A DNA stretch of 64,000 nucleotides from Microbacterium esteraromaticum (GTDB lineage Bacteria; Actinomycetota; Actinomycetes; Actinomycetales; Microbacteriaceae): contig NZ_JAFBBS010000001.1 of assembly GCF_016907315.1 (NCBI RefSeq), forward strand, positions 2,232,001-2,296,000. The letters run 5' to 3'. Position 1 is the first letter of the stretch. The number at the start of each line of letters is the position of its first letter. This document shows positions 15,995 through 26,798 of this stretch, piece by piece. A program made the translations under genes and the position numbers. The notes under the pieces are model-generated. The model was given only the letters and a program-made list of their open reading frames with translations, made no database searches and was not told the origin of the DNA.

Positions 15995-17788
15995 TCAGCG
16001 TCCGCCTGAGAAGCCTCCGCCTCCGCCGCCGCCGGAGAACCCGCCGCCGGTCGACCCGCCCGACGACGACGCCGATGGAGGCGTGTAGGTCGCGGCCGTG
16101 TTCAGCGAGGAGGAGTAGCTCGACAGGCGCGACGCGAGCGAGACGCCGACGTAGGTGCTGACCCAGTCGGGGCCTCGCCCGGAGTCGGCATAGGCGGTCT
16201 CGAGCACGGCCGACCAGCTGCGCTCTTCACCGAAGAGCATCGCGTACGGCAGCAGCTTCTCGTACAGGTGCACCACGTCGGACGAGCCCTCTCTGCGCCG
16301 TTCGGCACCGTCGACCGACTGCAGCATGCGCAGCCGGTCGGTCTCGGCGACGCGGATGAACTCCCGCACGCCCAGCAGGTACTCGGCACGCTCGGCGCCT
16401 TCTGCAGTGAGCACCGTATGCCTGCTGAACGCCACGATCGCCGAGACGCCCACACCGACGGCAGCCAGGGCGAAGGCGATGATCGACAGCGGCAGCAGAT
16501 CGCGGTCCTTGGTGGCCGTCCAGATCAGCAGAGCAAGGGTCAGGCCGAGCATCCCGAGCGATGCCCAGCCGAATGCGATCGCCGCGCGACTGCGCTCGGA
16601 GGTGACCCAGCCGCGGCTCTTCGCCTCGTCGGCGCCCTTCTTGGCGAGACCCTGCATGCGCTTGGCGAACTTCGTGCTCGTGCGCGGTATGCGGCGGGTG
16701 GTCGTGTCTCCGGGGAACAGGGCGTCGAGCATGGCGCGGTCGAGTGGATGCCCGGTGCGTGCCCGGTCGAGCAGACGCACCGCCGGACGGTCGTCACCCT
16801 CGTCCTCCAGGCGCAGGGCGCCCTGAACCGCAAGGTGCACGATCTGCGCCGGCACCGGGTTCGGTGCGCCCTTGATGAGCGAGGCTGCGACGAGCGGCGG
16901 CTGATCTGCTGGCACATCGAACTGCGCGATCACGACCCCGCTCGCGACACGGCGTCGCCGTTGCAGGAGTGCGACCGCGATCCAGGAGCCGGCTGCGGTG
17001 ACGAGCGAGAGCGCGGCGGCGACTGCCGGCCCGAAGTCGGCTACGGGATCGGCGCCGCGGGCGCTCGGCTGCGTGACGGTGCCGGCGGCGAACCCGATCG
17101 CGACCGTCACGCCGTCGCCCGCCGCTCGTTCGCCGGAGCGCACCCGATAGGTGGAGCCATCGCCCGACTGGTCGATGTCGCATGCCCGTCGCTGACCCTG
17201 ATGGCCGGCGTAGCAGGCCGCGTCGCCGGTGGCGGCGCTCGCGAGAGCGGGGGAGAAGCGGAGCTCGGCGTCGAAGCGCCCGATGTCCTGTGAGCTGTTC
17301 AGCGGGAGCAGGTTCCAGTAGAACTCGTCGTTGCCGGACTCGGTGCCCCGCAGCATGAAGTCGCGCATGGTCGACTCGATCACGTACGTCGTCGAGCCGT
17401 GCACGTAGTCGTCGGTGCCGGTGAGCACGAGCACCATGTCGTCTTCGGTCTCGACCTCGAACGGCACGTCACGGCCCTTCTGGTCCTTGACCGAGACGAT
17501 GTCGATGTCGAGACCTGCTCCGAGGTATCTCTGCGGATAGCCGCGGATGACGCCCTTGTTCTGATCGTGCTCGGGGAACTCTGCGACGAGCGTCTCGGTC
17601 ACCTTCGCGATCGCCCTGCCGTCGGCGTCGAGCGAGATGTCGTACTCGGCCGACCAGGAGGAGTACGAGAAGTCGTCGACGTCTGCCGAGGCTGCGGGCA
17701 TGAGCATGAGGAGGACCGCGACGATGATCGTGAGTGCAGCGGATGCGCTCACGGCGTGGAGCAGGGCGGGGGTTCGCTGAGCACGCAT
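15995..17788 (-). CDS. DUF2207 membrane protein
   Basis: A 597-residue envelope protein of the DUF2207 family, whose function is not established. It has a signal peptide (residues 1-35), an extracytoplasmic beta-rich domain with the family motif ITETLVAEFPEHDQNKGVIRGYP-like segment, a transmembrane helix near 245-270, a cytoplasmic region and two further helices around 405-450. The tail is a serine- and glycine-rich run ending GGGGFSGGR, characteristic of the family. It converges with the LacI gene. TAGCCT lies six bases before the ATG, so it is probably leaderless. Confidence 0.8.
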   Translation of the reverse strand: MRAQRTPALLHAVSASAALTIIVAVLLMLMPAASADVDDFSYSSWSAEYDISLDADGRAIAKVTETLVAEFPEHDQNKGVIRGYPQRYLGAGLDIDIVSVKDQKGRDVPFEVETEDDMVLVLTGTDDYVHGSTTYVIESTMRDFMLRGTESGNDEFYWNLLPLNSSQDIGRFDAELRFSPALASAATGDAACYAGHQGQRRACDIDQSGDGSTYRVRSGERAAGDGVTVAIGFAAGTVTQPSARGADPVADFGPAVAAALSLVTAAGSWIAVALLQRRRRVASGVVIAQFDVPADQPPLVAASLIKGAPNPVPAQIVHLAVQGALRLEDEGDDRPAVRLLDRARTGHPLDRAMLDALFPGDTTTRRIPRTSTKFAKRMQGLAKKGADEAKSRGWVTSERSRAAIAFGWASLGMLGLTLALLIWTATKDRDLLPLSIIAFALAAVGVGVSAIVAFSRHTVLTAEGAERAEYLLGVREFIRVAETDRLRMLQSVDGAERRREGSSDVVHLYEKLLPYAMLFGEERSWSAVLETAYADSGRGPDWVSTYVGVSLASRLSSYSSSLNTAATYTPPSASSSGGSTGGGFSGGGGGGGFSGGR

Positions 17789-17876
17789 GTCGAGAGGCTA
17801 TCCCGGGTGCCGGCCGGCCGCTCGGGGGCACGGGGCGCGCCGGTAGACTTGCAGGGACTTTCAAGGAGCCCCACCT

Positions 17877-19400
<1,524 letters not shown>

Positions 19401-19413
19401 CGGGCCGCCGGCC

Positions 19414-20601
19414 ATGACGCCGAACCTCGTCGATCTGCTGATCGCGGTGCTGCTCATCGCGTCGGTGGTGACGGGACTGAGTGCCGGGCTGTTCGCGGTG
19501 CTGGGCTCTGTGAGCGGCGTGGTGCTGGGCGCTCTGGCGGCACCATGGGTGCTGCCGCTCGTCGCGCGCGCCGTGCCGGACAGCGAGTGGCGCGGCCTGC
19601 TGCTGGTGCTGACCGCGCTCGCGCTGCTCGCGATCGGCGCGACGATCGGCTCGGCGATCGGGCGTCTGGTGCGCAAGGGCGCCGACAAGCTCAAGCTCCG
19701 CGTGGTCGAGCGTCTTCTGGGCGGTGTGGCAGCGGTGGCGGCCGCTGCGCTGGCGATCACGATGGTGGGGTCGTCTATCGCATCCGCCGGTGTGCCTGGG
19801 CTGTCTGCGACCGTCGCGTCGTCGACCGTGCTGCGCTCGATCGAGCGTTACATCCCTGCGCCCGTCGCCGAGGCGGCCGCCCGACTCAACGCGCTGGTGT
19901 TCGGCGAGTCCGGGCTGCCCAGCCTGCAGGGCCTGCTGCAGCCGGGGGATCTCGATGCCGCCCCGGATGCGGCGCCGATCGAGCTGTCGACTCCCGAGCT
20001 CGAACGCGCTGCAGGTTCGGTCGTGAAGATCTCGGGTTCGGCCGACGGATGCGGTGTCATCTCCAGCGGCACCGGATTCGTGGTCGCCGACGATCGCATC
20101 CTGACCAACGCGCACGTCGTGGCCGGTGTCGGCTCTCCGATCGTCGAGGTTCCGGGCGAGCCGGCGCGCGACGCCACCGTGGTGTACTTCGACCCGGTCG
20201 ACGACATCGCGGTGGTCGCAGCCGATGTGGCGGCGGCGCCCCTCGCGCTGTCTGACGACCTGGGCGCGGGCGACGGGGCGGCGATCATGGGATACCCGTT
20301 CGGCGGACCGTTCCGTGTCGTGTCGGCCGGCGTCATCTCGGCTTCGAGCGCGCCGGTGGAGGACATCTACGGCGACCGCAGGGCCGCGCGCAGCGTGTAC
20401 GCCCTGCGTGCTCAGGTCGAGCCAGGCAACTCCGGAGGCCCGCTGCTCACTGACCGAGGCCAGGTCGCCGGGATGGTGTTCGCAAAGGACGCCGCTACCG
20501 AGAACGTGGGATATGCGATGACCAACGCCGAGCTGAAGCCGGTGATCGCGCAGGTCGCCGACGCGTCGGACCGCGTGTCGGTCGGCGCCTGCATCCGCTG
20601 A
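19414..20601 (+). CDS. MarP-like membrane serine protease (CvpA-type helices plus trypsin-like domain)
   Basis: A 395-residue protein. Residues 1-135 contain four hydrophobic helices of the CvpA/colicin V production type; residues about 190-390 are a trypsin-like protease with His234 (LTNAHVV), Asp264 (DPVDDIAVV) and Ser340 (EPGNSGGPLL). In mycobacteria the homologue MarP (Rv3671c) resists acid and oxidative stress and processes a peptidoglycan hydrolase. Two cysteines (GCG in the protease; the C-terminal GACIR) might form a redox-sensitive disulphide, as known for MarP, but this is inferred. It follows lysS closely. Confidence 0.85.
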   Translation: MTPNLVDLLIAVLLIASVVTGLSAGLFAVLGSVSGVVLGALAAPWVLPLVARAVPDSEWRGLLLVLTALALLAIGATIGSAIGRLVRKGADKLKLRVVERLLGGVAAVAAAALAITMVGSSIASAGVPGLSATVASSTVLRSIERYIPAPVAEAAARLNALVFGESGLPSLQGLLQPGDLDAAPDAAPIELSTPELERAAGSVVKISGSADGCGVISSGTGFVVADDRILTNAHVVAGVGSPIVEVPGEPARDATVVYFDPVDDIAVVAADVAAAPLALSDDLGAGDGAAIMGYPFGGPFRVVSAGVISASSAPVEDIYGDRRAARSVYALRAQVEPGNSGGPLLTDRGQVAGMVFAKDAATENVGYAMTNAELKPVIAQVADASDRVSVGACIR

Positions 20602-20627
20602 CGTCGGCGCCGAGGGCGATTCCCGCG

Positions 20628-21740
20628 TCATCGCTCGCGAAGAGCCCACTCGGGCAGCATCGACGCCGACAGGATGCTCGAGATGAGCGAGGCCATGCTG
20701 TGCCCGGGCTCGATGCGCAGGGCCTCGCCGACGTACACGTCTGCGTGCGATGAGCGACCCATGGCCCATGACAGCCAGGCCGCGGCGGTGAGGGCGCCCA
20801 CCTTCGCGTGCCGAGGCGCACGTGCCGCTGCCCAGCGAACGACCTGCAGCGCACAGCCGAGGCGATCGAGATCGGGCTTCGGCCCCCGCCCCAGGAACAC
20901 CTCGCCGATGGCATCCGGAATCGTCGTGCGCGCGGCCGAGAAGGCGAGTTGCGCATCGAACGCGAGGCAGCCGAATTCGACGTCGGTGGCCCACTGGACG
21001 AGGATCGCATCGCGTAGCGGAGGCCGTGCGAGACACCACAGCAGAGCGGCGCACGCATACGGGTCGTCGTCGGCCGGGGCCTCGAGCAGGCGCTCCGCGA
21101 AACGGGGGAGATCGGCGAGCATGGTCTCGGCGGCCAGAAGCGCGATCGGGTTGTCGGCGCTTCGCACGCCGCCGTGCATGTGGTGCTCTATGGCCTCGCC
21201 GAGATCTCGCAGCGCACGCCCGACCTGCTCGCGCTCGCTGAGGTCGCTCGAGGGCAGCTCGGATCCGGCCAGCTGATCGCCGCTCACATCGCCGATCCCC
21301 GGTACCTCGGGCGCCGCCGGTATGCCGTCGAGGGGATGGACGCGCGACCGGTCGCCCAGGTAGTCGCCCCAGCCCTCGCCGGTGAGGCACAGCGCCTCGA
21401 CGACGCGAAGCCCGGCGCTCGCGCACTCGTCGACGACCGCCTCGACGAGTGAGAGGTGCGGCAGCCGCACGCCGCCGGGCACCTGCGTCGTCGTCTGGTC
21501 GGTGTACACGACGATCGCGACCGCGTCGACGTCGGGTACCTGCCGCAGGGCGCGCAGCGCCACCTCGGCGAAATCGTCGGGCGAGATCCCGGGATCGGGC
21601 AGGTCGAGGCGCATCGCGCCCTGGGTCCGCGAGCCGTGGAACGGCAGCATGACGATGCTGTGCCGTGGGGTGAAGCCGGCCAGGGCGGGCACGAGCCCGA
21701 GGAGCTCGGCGGGATCTGCGGCGCGGATGATCGTGGTCAT
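20628..21740 (-). CDS. DUF4192 domain protein
   Basis: A 370-residue cytosolic protein of the actinobacterial DUF4192 family, function unknown. The family opening is visible (MTTIIRAADPAELLGLVPALAGFTPRHSIV), as are the VAIVVYTD strand and the C-terminal repeat-rich helices (ALLWCLARPP, LTAAAWLSWAMGRS, ALRIEPGHSMA) that resemble a TPR-like bundle. I chose ATG 21740 because family members begin MTTI; ATG 21764 with a nearby GAGG is an alternative. It converges with the protease gene. Confidence 0.75.
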   Translation of the reverse strand: MTTIIRAADPAELLGLVPALAGFTPRHSIVMLPFHGSRTQGAMRLDLPDPGISPDDFAEVALRALRQVPDVDAVAIVVYTDQTTTQVPGGVRLPHLSLVEAVVDECASAGLRVVEALCLTGEGWGDYLGDRSRVHPLDGIPAAPEVPGIGDVSGDQLAGSELPSSDLSEREQVGRALRDLGEAIEHHMHGGVRSADNPIALLAAETMLADLPRFAERLLEAPADDDPYACAALLWCLARPPLRDAILVQWATDVEFGCLAFDAQLAFSAARTTIPDAIGEVFLGRGPKPDLDRLGCALQVVRWAAARAPRHAKVGALTAAAWLSWAMGRSSHADVYVGEALRIEPGHSMASLISSILSASMLPEWALRER

Positions 21741-21849
21741 GAAGGGGAGTGTGGTCGAGAGCATCGACCTCGTGATCGGCGTCAGGAGCGTGCTCCCCGG
21801 CGACAGTGGACAGCTTCGGAGAATCACTTTCCTGTGCAGGAGGATTGCG

Positions 21850-21889
21850 GCACCAGCCGGCACCAGCCGGCACCAGCCGCCACCAGCCG
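21850..21889. repeat. Four tandem copies of a 10-bp unit
   Basis: GCACCAGCCG is repeated four times head to tail, the last copy with one change (CCACCAGCCG). It lies between the DUF4192 gene and the small membrane-protein gene, upstream of both. Ten bases is one helical turn and not a codon multiple. Confidence 0.85.
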
Positions 21890-21933
21890 GCCGCATCGGC
21901 CGCACTCACAGACGCGGGCGGTAGCATGGGGGT

Positions 21934-22107
21934 GTGGAGAACTTCTGGGTCGCAGCGGCATGGTCACTTCTGCCGACCGTCGCGGTGAGCGTGGTCTTCG
22001 TGATCGTGCTCCGCGGCATCCTGCGCTTCGACCGCACCGAGCGCAAGGTGCACGCCCAGATCGAGGCCGAAGAGCGGGCAGCTCGCGGCCTGCCGCCCCG
22101 CGTCTGA
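21934..22107 (+). CDS. Small single-span membrane protein, 57 residues
   Basis: A short gene starting at GTG with TAGCAT exactly six bases upstream, so probably leaderless. The product has one hydrophobic segment at about residues 4-30 (WVAAAWSLLPTVAVSVVFVI) and a basic then acidic cytoplasmic tail ending RGLPPRV. No function is known to me; its place directly before cardiolipin synthase suggests an envelope role. Codon use matches the neighbouring genes, supporting that it is real. Confidence 0.7.
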   Translation: MENFWVAAAWSLLPTVAVSVVFVIVLRGILRFDRTERKVHAQIEAEERAARGLPPRV

Positions 22108-22149
22108 CGCACCGGCTACGCTGAACCGAGGCCATCGAGGGGAGGCGCT

Positions 22150-23613
22150 GTGCTCGACGTCAACACCTGGCCCTGGTGGGCCGTGGTCGGCTACATCATC
22201 ATCGATCTCAGCGTCCGGGCGTTCGCGGTCATCGTCGTGCCGCGTAACCGTAGGCCCACGTCGGCGATGGCATGGCTGCTGGCGATCTTCTTCATCCCCG
22301 TCCTCGGCATCCTGCTCTTCCTGCTCATCGGCAATCCGAAGCTGCCGCGCGTCCGCAGGCGCAAGCAGGAGCAGATCAACCACTACATCGCCGACACGGC
22401 CAGCAACCTGCGCCTCGGCTCGCTGCGCCCCGACCCGCCGGAGTGGTTCCCCCCGCTGGTCGCGATGAACCAGTCGATGGGAGCGCTGCCCCTGTCGGGC
22501 GATAACGGGGCGCACCTGATCAGCGACTACCAGACGTCTCTCGACGTGATGGCCGACGCGATCCGGGATGCCCAGGACTACGTCCACGTGGAGTTCTACA
22601 TCCTGCAGGCGGACGACTCGACCGACAACTTCTTCCGGGCGATGGAGGAGACGGCGGCCCGCGGCGTGCCTGTGCGGGTGCTGCTCGACTACTGGGCGAA
22701 CCGGTGGAAGCCGAAGTACCGCGAGACGATCAGGCGGCTCGAGAAGATGGGCGCCGACTGGCACCTCATGCTTCCCGTGCAGCCGCTGCGCGGCCGCATC
22801 CAACGGCCCGATCTGCGCAATCACCGCAAGCTCCTGGTCATCGATGGCACGGTGGGGTTCCTCGGATCGCAGAACATCACCGACTCGTCGTACAACCTGC
22901 CCAAGAACATCCGGCAAGGGCTGCACTGGGTCGACCTCATGGTGCGCGTCGACGGTCCTGTCGTCGCGAGCCTGAACGCCGTCTTCCTCAGTGACTACTA
23001 CGCCGAGACCGATACCGTGCCCGAGGGCATCGACATCACCCGCATCGAGACCGGCGCAGGCGACCTCGACTGCCAGATCGTGCCGTCGGGACCCGGGTTC
23101 GAGCTCGAGAACAACCTGCGTCTGTTCCTCGGGCTGCTCTACGCCGCCCAGCAGCGGATCATGATCGTCAGCCCGTACTTCGTGCCGGACGAGGCGCTGC
23201 TCGCGGCCGTCACCTCAGCCGTCGACCGGGGCGTGCAGGTCGAGCTGTTCGTGTCGGAACAGGGCGACCAGGCGATGGTCTATCACGCGCAGCGCAGCTA
23301 CTACGAGGCACTGCTGCGCGCGGGCATTCGCATCTGGATGTATCCGAAGCCCTACATCCTGCACACGAAGAGCCTCACGATCGACGATCAGGTGGCCGTG
23401 ATCGGCTCGAGCAACATGGACATGCGCTCTTTCGGTCTCAACATGGAGGTCTCGATGCTCGTGCGCGGCGAGGAGTTCGTCGACGAGATGCGCGTCGTGG
23501 AAGACGAGTACCGCTCGCTCAGCCGCGAGCTGACGCTCGAGGAATGGCAGCAGCAGCCGCTGCGCTCGACGGTGCTCGACAACCTCGCGCGCCTGACCTC
23601 GGCCCTGCAGTAG
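22150..23613 (+). CDS. cls: Cardiolipin synthase
   Basis: A 487-residue membrane phospholipase-D-family enzyme joining phosphatidyl groups to give cardiolipin. Two N-terminal helices (about 8-30 and 38-60, with the PLD nuclease N-terminal motif AWLLAIFFIPVLGILLFLLI) precede two HKD catalytic motifs: NHRKLLVIDG followed by GSQN, and LHTKSLTIDD followed by GSSN. The GTG start has a strong AGGGGAGG site, and TACGCT (22117-22122) is a likely -10. Cardiolipin synthases of this two-HKD type are standard in bacteria. Confidence 0.92.
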   Translation: MLDVNTWPWWAVVGYIIIDLSVRAFAVIVVPRNRRPTSAMAWLLAIFFIPVLGILLFLLIGNPKLPRVRRRKQEQINHYIADTASNLRLGSLRPDPPEWFPPLVAMNQSMGALPLSGDNGAHLISDYQTSLDVMADAIRDAQDYVHVEFYILQADDSTDNFFRAMEETAARGVPVRVLLDYWANRWKPKYRETIRRLEKMGADWHLMLPVQPLRGRIQRPDLRNHRKLLVIDGTVGFLGSQNITDSSYNLPKNIRQGLHWVDLMVRVDGPVVASLNAVFLSDYYAETDTVPEGIDITRIETGAGDLDCQIVPSGPGFELENNLRLFLGLLYAAQQRIMIVSPYFVPDEALLAAVTSAVDRGVQVELFVSEQGDQAMVYHAQRSYYEALLRAGIRIWMYPKPYILHTKSLTIDDQVAVIGSSNMDMRSFGLNMEVSMLVRGEEFVDEMRVVEDEYRSLSRELTLEEWQQQPLRSTVLDNLARLTSALQ

Positions 23614-23683
23614 ACGCGGCTCGCGCCGCACTGCCGTGCGCGGCGGTTCGAGACGCTCGTCGCCGCCGTGACACTATCGGGGT

Positions 23684-24394
23684 ATGACCCTCATGCGAGC
23701 CCTCTCCTCTGCCGCGACGCTCGCCGCCGTGGCCCTGCTCGCCACTGCGTGCGCGACGGCACCCGGTGCGAGCGCGCCGACGAGCTCGGTTGCGCCGAGC
23801 GGCCCGTCGACACTGCCGACCGCCGACGGCGTCGACGAGGTCGAGGCGGCCTGGCTCGACGGCGGGCGTTCGTTCGCGCTGGTGACCTGGGGCTCGTCGT
23901 CTTGCGCCCCGGTGCTCGGCGATGTCGCCGCGTCGGGTCAGAGCATCCGTGTGACGTTCGCCGCCAGCGCCGAGAAGGCCTGCACCGACGACCTCGCGCC
24001 GCGGGCGCTGATGGTTCCGGTGCCCGAGGGCGTCGACGTCACGTCTGAGGTGGAGATCGAGGTCGTTCACGGTGAGCGCACCGACACGGTCGATCTGGAC
24101 GCGCGTGCTGAGGCGCCGCAGGGACCGACCGAGTACCAGCCGTCGGCAGGCTGGTTCGACGACGGCATCGTGCTGCTGACATGGGGGTCCGGCTCGTGCG
24201 TGCCCGTCGTGAACGACGTGCAGCAGACGGATGCCGGGGCGACCGTCACGTTCGCTGAGATCGACGGAGTCTGCACCATGGACATGGCCCCGCGCCTCAC
24301 GCCGATCATGCTCTCGCAGCCCGACGACGACGAGGCTTTCGAGCTGACTCTGGTCGGTGCGGGACTCGACGGCGAGATCGTCGTCGAGGGCTGA
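23684..24394 (+). CDS. Putative lipoprotein with an internal domain duplication
   Basis: A 236-residue protein not assigned to a family. A signal peptide ends in a lipobox-like LATAC with Cys23. Two copies of a domain of about 95 residues follow. Copy 1 has TWGSSSCAPV with Cys73 and a second Cys100 before DDLAPRA; copy 2 has TWGSGSCVPV with Cys172 and Cys197 before DMAPRL. The equally spaced cysteine pairs suggest one disulphide per copy in an extracytoplasmic setting. CACTAT lies six bases before the ATG. It may bind a ligand or partner at the cell surface; nothing more specific can be said. Confidence 0.75.
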   Translation: MTLMRALSSAATLAAVALLATACATAPGASAPTSSVAPSGPSTLPTADGVDEVEAAWLDGGRSFALVTWGSSSCAPVLGDVAASGQSIRVTFAASAEKACTDDLAPRALMVPVPEGVDVTSEVEIEVVHGERTDTVDLDARAEAPQGPTEYQPSAGWFDDGIVLLTWGSGSCVPVVNDVQQTDAGATVTFAEIDGVCTMDMAPRLTPIMLSQPDDDEAFELTLVGAGLDGEIVVEG

Positions 24395-24404
24395 GCATCA
24401 GCGC

Positions 24405-25403
24405 TCAGAACCGCGAGGTGTCGTGCCCTTCCGGCAGGGCGATGGTGAGTCCGCCGCGCTGCACACGGCACGCCATGCGCACGGCGAGACCCAGCTCGTC
24501 GCCGTCGAGCTCGATCGATGTCGGCCCGATCATCGCCGCCTCCGCCGAGGCTCCGCGCAGGTAGCGGATCGACGCGTCCCTGCCGCGCCGCTCGAGTACG
24601 AGACGGCCGGCTCGCGTGCGGCGCAGCACCGAGTTGTCCCACCAGACCTTCCGCCAGATCCCGAGCCACCCGAGGGGGCCCGTCGCCTGGATCAGCGCGA
24701 TGTCCATCGCTCCGTCGTCGAGTGAGGCGTCCGGCAGCAGCGCGATGCCGGCGGGCAGGGCGCCGCAGTTGGCGAACAGCATGCTGTGCACCTTCGCCGA
24801 GTGCAGGCGGCCGTCGTCGAGCTGATAGACGACGCGGAAGGGCTTCGCTCCCGGGAGAGAGCGAGCGGCGCCGTCGAGATAGGCCACCCAGCCGACCGAC
24901 CGTTTGAGATCGGGTCTCGTGTTGGCAATCATGTCGGCGTCCAGGCCCATGCCGGCGAGCACGACGAAGCCGTGCTCGCTGACGGTGCCGTCGGGCCGGC
25001 TGAGCCGCGCCCAGCCCATGTCGACGGGGTACGTGAACCCGGTGAACACGGCTTCCATCACCTTCTCGATGTCGAGCAGGGGAAGACCGAGGTTGCGGGC
25101 GAAGAGGTTGCCCGTGCCTCCTGGCAGGACGGCGAACGGGGTGCCCGTGCCGGCCATTGTCTCGGCGACGGCGCGGATCGTGCCGTCGCCGCCGGCGGCG
25201 AGCACGGCCGCCGCTCCCTCATCGAGGGCGATGCGCGTGATCGTCTGACCGGGGTCTTCGATCGTCGTCTCGTAGAACCGTGGCGGAGCCCAGCCGTGCG
25301 TGCGCGAAAGCGACAGGAGAGCTGCGCGCAGCCGCACGGCATCCACCTTCACCGGATTGAGAATGAGAGCCGCGTGCGCGTTCTCGTTCCCGGATGCCGA
25401 CAT
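24405..25403 (-). CDS. Diacylglycerol kinase family lipid kinase
   Basis: A 332-residue enzyme of the DAGK_cat/YegS group, which phosphorylates diacylglycerol or related lipids. The nucleotide loop GGDGT (71-75) with the following TIRAVAE helix, and the lipid-kinase motif PGGTGNLFARNLGLP, are clear. The C-terminal beta domain (EGDELGLAVRM-like) fits the family. It converges with the lipoprotein gene and is divergent from serS. TAGAGT stands six bases before the ATG, a leaderless arrangement. Confidence 0.85.
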   Translation of the reverse strand: MSASGNENAHAALILNPVKVDAVRLRAALLSLSRTHGWAPPRFYETTIEDPGQTITRIALDEGAAAVLAAGGDGTIRAVAETMAGTGTPFAVLPGGTGNLFARNLGLPLLDIEKVMEAVFTGFTYPVDMGWARLSRPDGTVSEHGFVVLAGMGLDADMIANTRPDLKRSVGWVAYLDGAARSLPGAKPFRVVYQLDDGRLHSAKVHSMLFANCGALPAGIALLPDASLDDGAMDIALIQATGPLGWLGIWRKVWWDNSVLRRTRAGRLVLERRGRDASIRYLRGASAEAAMIGPTSIELDGDELGLAVRMACRVQRGGLTIALPEGHDTSRF

Positions 25404-25481
25404 GACGCCACTCTACGACCTGCGCGCTCGCCGCTTCTCCGCCCGCCCGAGCAGCATCGACGCCCTCGATAGACTTGGCGC
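25404..25481. promoter_or_regulatory. Back-to-back leaderless promoters of the lipid kinase and serS
   Basis: TAGAGT (complement of 25410-25415) ends six bases before the kinase ATG, and TAGACT (25470-25475) ends six bases before the serS ATG. The two -10 boxes face away from each other within 78 bases, and neither gene has a ribosome-binding site. Confidence 0.65.
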
Positions 25482-26798
25482 ATGATCGATCTCGCCCTTC
25501 TCCGCGACGAGCCCGAGCTCGTCCGACGCTCACAGATCGCGCGCGGGAACGCGCCGGAAACCGTCGACGCGGCGATCGAGGCCGACCGATCGCGCCGCGA
25601 TGCGCTGAACGCCTTCGAGACACTGCGCGCAGAGCAGAACGCCTTCGGCAAGAGCGTCGCCAAAGCGCCGAAGGAAGAGAAGGCCGCTCTGGTCGCACAG
25701 GCCAAGGACCTGGCCGATCGGGTCAAGGCCGCCCAGCAGGCGGCGAACGAGGCGGCGGATGCTGCAGCATCCGCCCTCGACCGCATCGAGAACGTCATCA
25801 TCGACGGCGTCCCCGCCGGCGGCGAGGAGGACTTCATCGAGCTGCGCCGCGTGGGCGACGTGCCTACCTATGACTTCGAGCCGCGCGATCACCTCGAGCT
25901 CGGCGAGATGCTCGGGGCCATCGACATGGAGCGCGGTGTGAAGGTCTCCGGCTCGCGCTTCTACTTCCTGAAGGGCGTCGGCGCACGTCTCGAGATCGCT
26001 CTGATGAACCTCGCGCTCGACAAGGCGCTGGCTAACGGCTTCACGCCGATGATCGTGCCTACCCTGGTGCGGCCCGAGATCATGCAGGGCACTGGATTCC
26101 TCGGAGAGCACGCCGACGAGGTCTACCACCTCGACAAGGAAGACCTCTTCCTCGTGGGAACGAGCGAGGTGCCCCTCGCGGGGTATCACAAAGACGAGAT
26201 CCTCGACCTGAGCGCGGGTCCTCACCGCTACGCCGGCTGGTCGACGTGCTACCGCAGCGAGGCCGGTTCGTACGGTAAGGACACCCGCGGCATCATCCGG
26301 GTGCACCAGTTCAACAAGCTCGAGATGTTCGTCTACACGACCCCTGAAGACGCCGAGGCCGAGCACGACCGTCTCGTCGCCCTGCAGGAAGAGATGCTCA
26401 CCGCGCTCGGTCTCGCCTACCGCGTGATCGATGTGGCCGCGGGTGATCTCGGCTCGAGCGCGGCGCGCAAGTTCGACATCGAGGCGTGGGTGCCCACTCA
26501 GGGCGCGTTCCGTGAGCTCACGTCGACGTCGAACTGCACGACCTACCAGGCGCGTCGACTCGACATCCGGTACCGGCCCGAGACCGACGACGCGGCTGCG
26601 GCGAAGACACGCAGCGTCGCCACGCTCAACGGAACACTGGCCACCACCCGATGGATCGTCGCGATCCTCGAGACGCACCAGCAGGCAGACGGGTCGGTGA
26701 CCGTGCCCGAGGTGCTTCGCCCGTACCTTGGCGGCATCGAGGTGCTGCGGCCGATCGGCTGGTCGGAAGAGCCCGCAGCCGCGCAGGGCACCGAGTGA
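25482..26798 (+). CDS. serS: Seryl-tRNA synthetase
   Basis: A 438-residue class II synthetase for tRNA-Ser. The N-terminal coiled-coil arm that grips the long variable loop of tRNA-Ser occupies about residues 28-100 (heptads rich in Ala, Glu and Lys). The core has the motif 2 region [22 protein letters not shown] and motif 3 [18 protein letters not shown]. The ATG has TAGACT six bases upstream. Two tRNA-Ser genes lie within 2.5 kb downstream. Its stop overlaps the HAD gene start (GTGA). Confidence 0.95.
   Translation: MIDLALLRDEPELVRRSQIARGNAPETVDAAIEADRSRRDALNAFETLRAEQNAFGKSVAKAPKEEKAALVAQAKDLADRVKAAQQAANEAADAAASALDRIENVIIDGVPAGGEEDFIELRRVGDVPTYDFEPRDHLELGEMLGAIDMERGVKVSGSRFYFLKGVGARLEIALMNLALDKALANGFTPMIVPTLVRPEIMQGTGFLGEHADEVYHLDKEDLFLVGTSEVPLAGYHKDEILDLSAGPHRYAGWSTCYRSEAGSYGKDTRGIIRVHQFNKLEMFVYTTPEDAEAEHDRLVALQEEMLTALGLAYRVIDVAAGDLGSSAARKFDIEAWVPTQGAFRELTSTSNCTTYQARRLDIRYRPETDDAAAAKTRSVATLNGTLATTRWIVAILETHQQADGSVTVPEVLRPYLGGIEVLRPIGWSEEPAAAQGTE

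Noticed and set aside
21850..21889. Short direct repeats as a CRISPR array
   Set aside because: The unit is only 10 bp with no spacers and no cas genes nearby.
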